Positions 53,712 to 62,568 of a DNA stretch of 64,000 bases are shown here, in pieces. Source of the stretch: Akkermansiaceae bacterium (lineage in GTDB: Bacteria; Verrucomicrobiota; Verrucomicrobiia; Verrucomicrobiales; Akkermansiaceae); contig JACKPZ010000004.1 in the NCBI GenBank assembly GCA_024233135.1, positions 207,124 to 271,123 of the forward strand, written 5' to 3'. The notes under the pieces are model-generated. The model was not told the origin of the DNA. It searched no databases and saw nothing but the letters and a program-made list of their open reading frames with translations. The position numbers were made by a program, and so were the translations under genes. Position 1 is the stretch's first letter, and every line of letters begins with the position of its first letter.

Positions 53712-56336
53712 ATGATGCCTTTCACCACGAATTTCCATAATCCGCCCCGCGGACTCAGGTGTCGAACGACCTCCCCGCCACGCACCGAACGAGTCGTTTC
53801 TCTCGCAGCCGCCTTCGGCTGCCTGCTCGTCGCGCCCGTTGCGCACGCCTTCCCCGACCTTTCCAACGGCACCTATCGAATCATCAACCGGAACAGCGGC
53901 CAGGTGTTGTCGGTCAATGCGGGAGGCACCTTTGATGGAGCCAATGTGCTCCAATGGCCATGGAACGGAGGAAACGACCAGAACTGGATCCTCACGAGCC
54001 TCGGCGGCAACCAGTATTCGATCGAAAACCAGAACGCTCCGGGCAAGGTCCTGGATGTGAACGGTGGCGTCACCGCAACCGGGAATGGCGTGAACGTCCA
54101 CATCTGGACCAACTCCGGCGCGAACAACCAGAAGTGGACCATCCAGCCGACCGGGGGCAACTACAACACCTACACTCTCGCAGCGGTCCACAGCGGAAAG
54201 GGGCTGGATGTCAACGGCGTGTCCTTTGCGAACGGTGCGAACGTCCAGCAGTGGACCTTGGGCCCGGGCTTGAACCAGGAATGGTACCTCGAACCGGTTA
54301 CCCTGCCCACACCATCCGGATTGGTCGCCACCACCAACGACGGCCTCGTCACCCTGACGTGGAACGCCCAGCCAGGATCGTCCCGGTTCCACATCAAGCG
54401 CTCGACGACCAGTGGCTCGGGTTACACGACGATTGCGACCAACATCCGGGGCACGACCTTTCACGACAGCATGGTGGTAGGCGGAACCACCTACCACTAC
54501 GTGGTGGCCACCGTGAATTTCGATGGTGAAAGCAACAACTCCGACGAAGTCAGCGCGACGCCCCTGACTCCCGCGCAACAATGGAGGTTGGATGAATTCG
54601 GCAGCTTCGACGATACCGGTGACCAAGCGGATGATGCGGATTTCGATTCCGATGGGACCGGGAACGCCCTCGAGCGCCACCTTGCCATGAACCCGACGGA
54701 GTCCGATCCGGAGCTTCTCCCCTGGCCAGGTCTCAGCGCGTCGGATTTGCAGTTGACCTACCGCAAGGCGGCCTGGCTGCCGGATGTGAATCTAACCGTC
54801 GAGGAAAGCGACCTTACCGGCCCATGGCTTCCCGCCAACGGAACCAGCGAGATCCTGAGTGACGACGGCACGGCGCAGCAAATCCGCTTCACCGCGCCGA
54901 TCGGCTCGGAAGCGAAAAAGTTCCTCCGTCTGAAAGCGGAACCAAAGGAAAGACCCCGCGTGATCGTGACCACCGACGGTGAGGCGGACGATCAGGCCTC
55001 GATGGTGAGGTTTCTTCTGACGGCCAACGAATTCGACGTAGAAGCCATCGTCAACAGCTCGTCCCAGTTCCACTGGGTGGGTCCGGGTGCAGAAACCGGC
55101 TTCAATGCCTATCACCGGTTCGAGTGGTTCAAGGACTTCCTCGACCTCTACGCGCAAGTGTATCCCAACCTGCTGCTGCACGATCCCAACTATCCTTCGC
55201 CGGAGTACCTTCAGAGCCGGTGGAAGGTTGGCAACATCACCGCCAGCAGCGGGGCCGCCGCAGGCATCGGGGAGGATGACATCCGCACCGAAGGCGCGAA
55301 ACTGATCGCGGAGATTCTGCTCGATGACAGCGACCCGCGGCCGATCTGGCTCCAGGCATGGGGCGGATGCAACACGATCTCGCGGGCCCTCAAGATCATC
55401 GAGGAAGACCATCCCGAAAGGATGGCGGAAGTCGCCGCGAAGATCCGTCTCTACTTGATCTGGGAACAGGACCAGACCTACAAGGACTATATCTTCGGAT
55501 CCTGGGAGGCTCTCGGCGTCCAAACCATCATCGCGGATTCGTTCGACTGCATCGCCTACGAATGGCCGAACGACCTTCCCGATTCCCTGAAGGCCTCGCA
55601 CTTCAACTCGCCGTGGGCATCGAACAACATCGTCTCGGGTCACGGCGCGCTCTGTGCCGCTTACGTGAACAATGGCGGAGCGTTCAATGCGGAGGGCGAC
55701 TCACCGGCCTTCTTCCACACGATCCCCACCGGCCTACGCAACATGGAGTCCCCGGGTTTCGGCGGCTGGGGCGGCCGCTACGTGAATATCCGCAACAACG
55801 TCTGGATGGATACCCCGCCCGATGCCGCGGGCACCTGGAACTACCCCAACCCCGCAGCCGGCCAGTGGCGGTCGATCCACAACAGCTGGGCGAAGACCTT
55901 GCTCGGCTACTTGAAGTCGGACCGGGAGCAGTATTTCAAACCCATCTGGCGCTGGATGGACGACGTGCAGAATGACTTCGCCGCGCGCGCCGACTGGTGC
56001 GTGATGGACTACGCATCGGCGAATCACCACCCCGTTGTCCGGCTGAAGACCCCGATCGATCTGAACGCCGCTCCCGGAGTAGTGGTGACGCTCGATGCAT
56101 CTCCCACCAGTGATCCGGATGGCGACACGCTGGGTTTCCTCTGGTGGAACGATTCCGAATCAGACTCTTACGCAGGAGGCGCCTTGCCTTCGACCGCTTC
56201 CTCAACAGCCACCATCACCGTTCCCGCCGGCGCTCTGGACGGTGACGAGCTTCACATGATCTGCGAGGTGACCGACAACGGATCGCCGGCCTTGACGCGA
56301 TACCAACGGGTCGTGATTCGGGTCACCATCCCTTGA
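53712..56336 (+). CDS. Ricin-lectin / FN3 / Sde182-type nucleoside-hydrolase-like protein
   Basis: An 874-residue exported protein starting 10 bp after the preceding stop. The long N-terminus ends in a signal peptide (VSLAAAFGCLLVAPVAHA). A ricin-type beta-trefoil lies at about 47-200 (NRNSGQVLSVNAGGTFDGAN, NNQKWTIQP). An FN3 domain follows at about 200-285. Then comes the module normally found at the C-terminus of neighbouring proteins (QQWRLDEFGSFDDTGD, KKFLRLKAEP). Residues about 416-700 match Sde182/DUF1593 nucleoside-hydrolase-like domains (VIVTTDGEADDQASMVRFLL, IWLQAWGGCNTISRALK), and a beta-sandwich ends the chain. Cellulose or other glycan binding is plausible. Confidence 0.8.
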   Translation: MMPFTTNFHNPPRGLRCRTTSPPRTERVVSLAAAFGCLLVAPVAHAFPDLSNGTYRIINRNSGQVLSVNAGGTFDGANVLQWPWNGGNDQNWILTSLGGNQYSIENQNAPGKVLDVNGGVTATGNGVNVHIWTNSGANNQKWTIQPTGGNYNTYTLAAVHSGKGLDVNGVSFANGANVQQWTLGPGLNQEWYLEPVTLPTPSGLVATTNDGLVTLTWNAQPGSSRFHIKRSTTSGSGYTTIATNIRGTTFHDSMVVGGTTYHYVVATVNFDGESNNSDEVSATPLTPAQQWRLDEFGSFDDTGDQADDADFDSDGTGNALERHLAMNPTESDPELLPWPGLSASDLQLTYRKAAWLPDVNLTVEESDLTGPWLPANGTSEILSDDGTAQQIRFTAPIGSEAKKFLRLKAEPKERPRVIVTTDGEADDQASMVRFLLTANEFDVEAIVNSSSQFHWVGPGAETGFNAYHRFEWFKDFLDLYAQVYPNLLLHDPNYPSPEYLQSRWKVGNITASSGAAAGIGEDDIRTEGAKLIAEILLDDSDPRPIWLQAWGGCNTISRALKIIEEDHPERMAEVAAKIRLYLIWEQDQTYKDYIFGSWEALGVQTIIADSFDCIAYEWPNDLPDSLKASHFNSPWASNNIVSGHGALCAAYVNNGGAFNAEGDSPAFFHTIPTGLRNMESPGFGGWGGRYVNIRNNVWMDTPPDAAGTWNYPNPAAGQWRSIHNSWAKTLLGYLKSDREQYFKPIWRWMDDVQNDFAARADWCVMDYASANHHPVVRLKTPIDLNAAPGVVVTLDASPTSDPDGDTLGFLWWNDSESDSYAGGALPSTASSTATITVPAGALDGDELHMICEVTDNGSPALTRYQRVVIRVTIP

Positions 56337-56396
56337 AATTCCCTCCGCCGTTCGCCAGGGAACCTGCCCCCCGTTTTCGACACCCGCATGGGTATC

Positions 56397-56426
56397 TGGC
56401 GGTTTCCCGGTCCGGATTTCGCTCTT
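56397..56426 (+). promoter_or_regulatory. Conserved secretome box upstream of the GH128-LamG gene
   Basis: Plus-strand reading: TGGCGG at 1-6, GGATTTCGCT at 18-27, T at 30, then TATCGAAA. CGCT ends 94 bp before the ATG at 56517. It is inside the open frame that extends upstream, which argues against the earlier ATG at 56388. Confidence 0.68.
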
Positions 56427-56516
56427 TGTATCGAAACCCAGGCGGACCGCGCCCTTGAGAGGACACCGTTTCCGGCCGATGTTCCGGAAAACCGCGATCC
56501 AGCACCAAAACCCCAC

Positions 56517-59500
56517 ATGTTTGGAAAAACCCTGAAATTCCTCGAAGTCGCCGGCATCCTCTGGATGGCGGTCCCATCGGCTCACGCCCTCACGCTGAAC
56601 AACGAATCGGCGACCTATTCCACGCTGCCGGGCACGGCCGTGACGATGAGCGGGCACTCCGAGCTGCACATCACAGGTGCGGCGGACCCGATTTCCGGAT
56701 CCACGATCAACCTGACCTCGGAGGACTCGTGGGTGTTCTTCCACCACCCCACGGTGGTGCCGTCCTACACGCGGACCACGCTGCTGCCGCGCATCCAGGT
56801 GAATGGAGTCGCAGCGAACTCCGCCACCAACGTCGTGATCGCGAACTACGACAACGGTTCCGTGGTGATCCCCCACCCGAGCGGATTCAAGCCCCTCACG
56901 GTGTACACCGGCACGCATTTCACGGGACTGTCGTGGCAGCCGGACAAACTGACGATCTGGAACAACATCGGTTCCTTCAACGACAAGATCCGTTCGTTCA
57001 CGCTCAAGCGGGGTTACATGGCGACCTTCGCATCGGAGCCGAACGGCACAGGCACCAGCAAGGTCTACATCGCGCAGGACAGCGATCTCGAAGTCGGCCT
57101 GATGCCCGCCGGACTGGACGAGAGCATTTCGTTCGTTCGCGTCCTGCCATGGCAGTGGACGACCAAAAAAGGGACCTGCGACACCAACCCGGTCGAGCTC
57201 AACGCCCGCTGGCACTACAACTGGAACATCTGGCAACCGAGCCAGCCGGAAAACTACGAATACGTCGCGATCAAGCAGCAGCCGTGGTGGCCCGGTCTCG
57301 ACACCGGCTACATGAACTGGCTCGAGGTCACCCATTTGTCCGGATACAACGAGCCGAACAACCCGGTCGAGGACGCTTACAAGAACCTCTCGCCGCAGGG
57401 GTCGGTGGACGATGCGGTGGCACGGCTGCCCGAACTCCTCGGCACCGGCCTGCGGGTCGGCGCGCCGGCGGTGACGGATGGAGGCTATTCCTGGATCGTG
57501 GATTTCGTGAACAAGGCGAAAGCGGCCGGCCACCGGATCGACTACGTGCCCGTCCACTACTACCGCAGCCAGTGGAACAACGATCCCGCGGGCGCGGCGA
57601 GCCAGCTCTACAACTTCCTCGCAAGCATCCACAACGCCACCGGATTGCCGGTCTGGGTCACGGAGTTCAACAACGGAGCCAACTGGACCGACAACGCCCA
57701 CGATCCGACCGTCACCCAGAACCGCGACTGCATCGAGGCGATGATCAACATGATGGACGGCCAGGACTGGATCGAGCGGTACTCGGTTTACAGCGCCGTC
57801 GAGTGGTTCCGCCAGATCTACTACGACGGCGGGGGCTTCACACCGATGGGGCAGATGTACAAAGACCACGTTTCCCCCATTGCCTATCAGCAGGAGGTTC
57901 CGAACTCCGGGGCCGCCGCTGCGGCGAAGTTCTTTTTCGAGGGTGACTTCCGCGACGATTCCGGAAACGGCAACAACCCGCTGGTGTACGGCACGCCGAA
58001 GATCCAGTCGGGAACGCCCTCCGGTGACGCGCTGTTTCTCGACGGCTCCGACGACTACCTGAGACTGCCGCCGAAGATCGCCGCGGCCGGAGATTTCACC
58101 TTCGCCGCATGGGTCAAGTGGGACGGCGGCGGAAACTGGCAGCGGATCTTCGATTTCGGAACCGGCACCAGCAACTACGTGTTCCTCACCCCGAACAGCG
58201 GTGGGAACCTGCGGTTTACCATCCGCAACAACGGCACCGAACAACAGCTCAACACCAGCCCGCTGGCAACCGGGGCATGGACACACGTCGCGGCCACCTT
58301 GAGCGGAAACACGGGAACGCTTTACGTGAACGGAGCCGTGAAAGACACCCAGTCGATCACGATCAATCCCGACGCGATCGCAGCGACCAAATGTTATCTC
58401 GGCAAGAGCCAGTTCGCACATGACCCGCTTTTCGACGGCCTGATCGACAACGTGTATTTTCTCAACCAGGCCTTGTCCCCGGGCGACATCGGCGTGCTGG
58501 CGGGCGGAGTCGGCGGAGCCCCGCCGGCCGCTCCGGCGGGACTCACCTCCATCGCCGGCAACGGCGTGGTCACGTTGAACTGGGCGGACAACACCGAGCT
58601 GGATCTGGCCGGTTATTCCGTTTACCGTTCCAAGACGAGTGGATCGGGCTATTCGTTGGTTGCTTCGGGCATCGCGGCGAGCGAGTTCCAGGACGCGTCC
58701 GTCACCAACGGGCTGACCTATTACTATGTGGTGAAAGCGTTGGACACCTTCGCCAACGCATCGGGAAACAGCAACGAGGCGGTCGCCAATCCGCGGTCCG
58801 ACCTGTTGATCGCGCACTATGAATTCGAAGGCGACCATCAGGACAGCTCCGGCCTGGGTTTCCATGGAACGGCAGCCGGGGCGCCGCTCTGGCAGTCCGG
58901 TCCGGTGAACGTGGCGATGAAATTCGACGGCGCGGACGATCTGGTCACGCTGCCCGAAGGGATCGCCAACGGCAGCGACATCACCATCGCGACATGGGTC
59001 TATTGGAACGGAGGCAACAGCTGGCAACGGATCTTCGACTTCGGCACCGATGCGAACCACAACCTGTTCCTCACACCGCGCAGCGCGAGCAACACACTCC
59101 GATTCGCGATCACCCAGACCGGGAATCCGGGCGAGCAGCGTCTTGAAACGTCGCAACTGCCCACCGGTCAGTGGGTGCACGTCGCCGTCGTGCTCGAGGA
59201 AAATGTAGGTAAGCTCTATGTCAACGGTGCGGTCGTGGACACGGAAACGATCACCGTGAACCCGGGCGACTTCAATCCCACCGTCAACTACCTCGGCGAG
59301 AGCCAGTATGCCAACGACCCGCTGTTCAACGGCGCACTCGATGACTTCCGCGTCTACAGCTATGCGCTGGACGATTCGGCCATCGAGGAACTTTTCGAAC
59401 ACATCGCGCCGGCCGGAGCCGCACCGGAAACCTTGGCCTACTACCGCTTCGAGGAAGGTGTCGCGGGAGCCGACGTGGCATCGCAAGCCGATTCGGTGGT

Positions 59501-60515
59501 CGATTCCGCCGGGGCGGACGACAACATGAGCACCTGGTGGTCCGGCTCCGCGCCGAACTACACGGCGACGGTGCCCGGTCCGGCGATCGCCCAAACCGTG
59601 GCTGCCAACCTTCTGGCCGCCGAGTTCGACGGCGGGGACGACCTCTATGACGATCCCTCGCCGATCGGTCCGCTGCGGACCATGGCGATCGGCGACTTCA
59701 CGGTCGAAAGCTTCGTTCGTTTCACCAACCTCGACGGTTTCAACACCATGGTCGGCCGCGACGATACCGGCGGAAACACGAACGGCGGCCAGGATGGCGA
59801 CCCGCATGCGTTGTTCTATCTGCAGGAGACGGATGCGAACAAACTCCGCGTCTGGCTGACGAACGCCAGCGGGAATCCGGTGGTGGTCGATGGAACGACG
59901 ACGCTCCAGATCAACACCTGGTATCACGTCGCGGCAGTCGGTGACGCCGCCGCCGGTACGCTGAAAATCTATCTGAACGGAGCGCTGGAAGGAACGGCGA
60001 CCGGCTTCGACGGACTCTTCGATCCTGCCGAAGACAACATCTGGACCATCGGTCGCGGCCAGTGGAACGGAGGACTCGCCGATCTCGTGGACGGGTTCCT
60101 CGACGAAGTCCGCATCAGCGCCGGCGCGCTGACACCCGACCGCTTCCTCAATTTCAATCCCGATGCGGACGGCGATCAGTTGAAGGACACTTGGGAACTC
60201 GCACGGTTCCGCAACCTCTCGCAAACGGCCGCCGGAGATCCGGACGATGACGGATTCGACAACGCGGCGGAGGAAGCCAACGGCACGGTGCCGACGATTT
60301 CCGACCGGATCCCGCAACTCGGGATGTCCATCAGCGGCGATCGTTTGACGCTTACCTGGCCGGTGAACCACATCGGGTGGCGACTGGAGCACTCGGAGGA
60401 CCTTGAACCCGGAAGTTGGACCGTGCTTCCGGGCAGCGAGGAAACGAACAGTTATGAGGTCTTCATGTATCAAGGAGGAATCATGCGCGGCTTCTTCCGG
60501 CTCGCATATCCATGA
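56517..60515 (+). CDS. GH128-like glycosidase with FN3 and three LamG domains
   Basis: A 1332-residue exported protein (signal MFGKTLKFLEVAGILWMAVPSAHA, which decides the start). Residues about 25-460 parallel the 453-residue enzyme at 13758-15119: IRSFTLKRGYMATFA, LSGYNEPNNPVEDAY with the acid/base Glu, and PVWVTEFNNGANW with the nucleophile Glu. Three LamG/concanavalin-like domains follow (WVKWDGGGNWQRIFDFGTG, WVYWNGGNSWQRIFDFGTD, ESFVRFTNLDGFNTMVGRDD), with an FN3 domain after the first. A short terminal module ends in FFRLAYP. The LamG domains probably target or anchor the enzyme on glycan. Confidence 0.82.
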   Translation: MFGKTLKFLEVAGILWMAVPSAHALTLNNESATYSTLPGTAVTMSGHSELHITGAADPISGSTINLTSEDSWVFFHHPTVVPSYTRTTLLPRIQVNGVAANSATNVVIANYDNGSVVIPHPSGFKPLTVYTGTHFTGLSWQPDKLTIWNNIGSFNDKIRSFTLKRGYMATFASEPNGTGTSKVYIAQDSDLEVGLMPAGLDESISFVRVLPWQWTTKKGTCDTNPVELNARWHYNWNIWQPSQPENYEYVAIKQQPWWPGLDTGYMNWLEVTHLSGYNEPNNPVEDAYKNLSPQGSVDDAVARLPELLGTGLRVGAPAVTDGGYSWIVDFVNKAKAAGHRIDYVPVHYYRSQWNNDPAGAASQLYNFLASIHNATGLPVWVTEFNNGANWTDNAHDPTVTQNRDCIEAMINMMDGQDWIERYSVYSAVEWFRQIYYDGGGFTPMGQMYKDHVSPIAYQQEVPNSGAAAAAKFFFEGDFRDDSGNGNNPLVYGTPKIQSGTPSGDALFLDGSDDYLRLPPKIAAAGDFTFAAWVKWDGGGNWQRIFDFGTGTSNYVFLTPNSGGNLRFTIRNNGTEQQLNTSPLATGAWTHVAATLSGNTGTLYVNGAVKDTQSITINPDAIAATKCYLGKSQFAHDPLFDGLIDNVYFLNQALSPGDIGVLAGGVGGAPPAAPAGLTSIAGNGVVTLNWADNTELDLAGYSVYRSKTSGSGYSLVASGIAASEFQDASVTNGLTYYYVVKALDTFANASGNSNEAVANPRSDLLIAHYEFEGDHQDSSGLGFHGTAAGAPLWQSGPVNVAMKFDGADDLVTLPEGIANGSDITIATWVYWNGGNSWQRIFDFGTDANHNLFLTPRSASNTLRFAITQTGNPGEQRLETSQLPTGQWVHVAVVLEENVGKLYVNGAVVDTETITVNPGDFNPTVNYLGESQYANDPLFNGALDDFRVYSYALDDSAIEELFEHIAPAGAAPETLAYYRFEEGVAGADVASQADSVVDSAGADDNMSTWWSGSAPNYTATVPGPAIAQTVAANLLAAEFDGGDDLYDDPSPIGPLRTMAIGDFTVESFVRFTNLDGFNTMVGRDDTGGNTNGGQDGDPHALFYLQETDANKLRVWLTNASGNPVVVDGTTTLQINTWYHVAAVGDAAAGTLKIYLNGALEGTATGFDGLFDPAEDNIWTIGRGQWNGGLADLVDGFLDEVRISAGALTPDRFLNFNPDADGDQLKDTWELARFRNLSQTAAGDPDDDGFDNAAEEANGTVPTISDRIPQLGMSISGDRLTLTWPVNHIGWRLEHSEDLEPGSWTVLPGSEETNSYEVFMYQGGIMRGFFRLAYP

Positions 60516-60576
60516 GATCGCGTTTGAAAAAAGATCGGCAGAGACCAAGCTCCACTCCCTTTCCATCCCGTCGTAC

Positions 60577-62469
60577 ATGAGACTGATCCCCTTCCTTGTC
60601 TTCCTCGTTTCGCTCACAACCGCGCAATCCCCTGCGGAGCCGATCACCGGCATGGTCGGCGTCGGCACATGGAAGACGCAGGCGGAATTCAAGGACATCA
60701 AGGTCACCAAGAACGGCCGGACGCTGTTCTCAAGCGAGCGCTCCAAGGACATCGGACCTTGGAAGACCCATCGCGGAGAATGGCGGATGGAGGACGGCGT
60801 CCTGACGCAGGGCGGTGATGCCGAAGATGCCCGGGCTTTGATCGGCGATCCGTCGTGGAGCGACTGCACGATCACCCTGAAGGCCCGCAAGACCGGAGGA
60901 AACGAAGGGTTTCTGATTCTCTTCGGAGTCCCCTCGGCCGATTCGCACATCAAGTCGTGGTGGAACGTCGGCGGCTGGGACAACAGCGGCCATGCCATCC
61001 AATCGCCCGGCGTTCCCGAACAACGGGTGCCCGGCCACATCGAGCAAGGCCGTTGGTATGACCTCAAGATCGAACTCGATGGCGGCACCGTCCGCACCTA
61101 CCTCGACGGGAAGATGGTGCAAACCGCCAGCAAGCCCTCGGACAAGGACGCGCAGCGCGAGTTTCCGCACGCGCTCATCCCCGACCTTTTCGCGGATCCG
61201 GCGATCACGGAGTTCGACGGAACGTTCTACTGCTACGGCACCACCGACGGCATGGGACAGGGGCTCGCCACTTCGGGACTGCCGGTGGTATGGAAATCGA
61301 AGGACTTCCTGCACTGGAGTTTCGACGGATCGATCATGCCGCCGAATTTCGATGCGAAATTCTGGGCGCCCGGAGCGGTCGTGGAGAGGGATGGGCGCTA
61401 CTATCTGTTCGCCACGCTCGACAACCACATCACCGCCCTGGTGAGCGGCTCGCCGGATGGACCGTTCCGGACGCTCGATGGCAAGGACATCACGAAAACC
61501 TCCGGCTGGGAGAAGTTCCCGATCCACGTCGGCCACCCGATCGATGCCGAGGTGTTTCGCGACGATGACGGATCGTATTACATGGTTTGGTCGCAGCGTT
61601 TCATCGCGAAGATGAACGATGACTTCAGCGGCTTCGATGGAGAGCCCGTCGAGATCCGCACCAAACGCGGCGGTTACTCTGAAGGCCCGCAGATCATCCA
61701 ACGCGACGGCATCTACTACTACCTCTACACCCTCGGCGGCAGCGAGTCCTATCAGTATGCCTACATGATGAGCCGCGAATCCATCATGGGACCATGGGAG
61801 GCTCCGGAGCACGACATCATTTCCACCACCGACAGGAAGCAGGGCATCTACGGCCCCGGACACGGATGTTTCTTCCGCCCGGATGACTCGGACCAGTGGT
61901 ATTTCATCCACCTCGAATACGGCCGCAGCGGGACCAACCGCCAGCCGGTCGCCACCAAGATGAACTTCAACGCGGACGGAACGATCCAACCGATCGTCTT
62001 GTCCGCGAAGGGCGTCGGCGCGCTGCGCAAGGATTCCCGCTACTCCACCCCCAACCTGGCGCTCGGAAAACGCGCCATCGTTTCCTCGACCCTGCCGGAA
62101 AACCGGATCCCACCAATCGCGGATCCGACGCTCAACCGCATTGAGACCTTCGCGGCTGCGAACGCCCTCGACGGGTCGAACGGCAGCCGCTGGATGGCCA
62201 CGGAGAGCGATCCGAACCCTCGTTTCCAAGTCGACCTCGGCTCCGTCCGCGAGATCCGGCGGACCGAACTCTTCTTCGTCCAGCCGACCAGCGGACACGC
62301 CTACCGGCTCGAATCATCGGTGGACGGCAAGACCTGGCAGACCTACGGCGGAAACGCCGAGGTCGGAATCCGCTCGCCGCATGTCGATGAGACGCCCGCG
62401 AAAGCACGCTATCTGCGATTGACGATTCTCAAGGGGGTGGCCGGTCTCTGGGAATTCGGCGTGTATTGA
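60577..62469 (+). CDS. GH43 glycosidase with N-terminal LamG-like and C-terminal F5/8 domains
   Basis: A 630-residue exported enzyme. The start at 60577 gives a signal peptide (MRLIPFLVFLVSLTTAQSPA) 61 bp after the previous stop. Residues about 25-190 form a concanavalin-like domain (GVGTWKTQAEFKDIKVTKNG, WYDLKIELDGGTVRTYLDG). Residues about 195-490 form the GH43 propeller: LFADPAITEFDGTFYCYGTT, FWAPGAVVERDGRYYLF, DAEVFRDDDGSYYMVW, EGPQIIQRDGIYYYLY. Residues about 495-630 form an F5/8 type C domain (ALDGSNGSRWMATESDPNPR). It likely removes arabinose or xylose side chains and is probably co-transcribed with the preceding GH128 gene. Confidence 0.85.
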   Translation: MRLIPFLVFLVSLTTAQSPAEPITGMVGVGTWKTQAEFKDIKVTKNGRTLFSSERSKDIGPWKTHRGEWRMEDGVLTQGGDAEDARALIGDPSWSDCTITLKARKTGGNEGFLILFGVPSADSHIKSWWNVGGWDNSGHAIQSPGVPEQRVPGHIEQGRWYDLKIELDGGTVRTYLDGKMVQTASKPSDKDAQREFPHALIPDLFADPAITEFDGTFYCYGTTDGMGQGLATSGLPVVWKSKDFLHWSFDGSIMPPNFDAKFWAPGAVVERDGRYYLFATLDNHITALVSGSPDGPFRTLDGKDITKTSGWEKFPIHVGHPIDAEVFRDDDGSYYMVWSQRFIAKMNDDFSGFDGEPVEIRTKRGGYSEGPQIIQRDGIYYYLYTLGGSESYQYAYMMSRESIMGPWEAPEHDIISTTDRKQGIYGPGHGCFFRPDDSDQWYFIHLEYGRSGTNRQPVATKMNFNADGTIQPIVLSAKGVGALRKDSRYSTPNLALGKRAIVSSTLPENRIPPIADPTLNRIETFAAANALDGSNGSRWMATESDPNPRFQVDLGSVREIRRTELFFVQPTSGHAYRLESSVDGKTWQTYGGNAEVGIRSPHVDETPAKARYLRLTILKGVAGLWEFGVY

Positions 62470-62496
62470 GGCGCGGCAAGGGGGCGGCCGCGCCGA

Positions 62497-62526
62497 TGGC
62501 GCGAATTCCTCAGGAATCCCGCTACT
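62497..62526 (+). promoter_or_regulatory. Conserved secretome box upstream of the GH30-like gene
   Basis: Plus-strand reading: TGGCGC at 1-6, GGAATCCCGCT ending at 27, T at 30, then TATGAA. CGCT ends 46 bp before the ATG at 62569. The TATGAA part contains an in-frame ATG (62530), which I therefore reject as the start. Confidence 0.72.
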
Positions 62527-62568
62527 CCTATGAAGGGCGGACCGCGCCCTCGGAAAACCGCCGAATCG

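Noticed and set aside
56388..56516. Upstream start (56388) for the GH128-LamG protein
   Set aside because: It would place the promoter-like element inside the gene and bury the signal peptide; 56517 gives a normal signal peptide.
56202..61097. 1631-codon minus-strand frame opposite the GH128 and GH43 genes
   Set aside because: It crosses three well-supported genes on the other strand and shows no recognisable domain.
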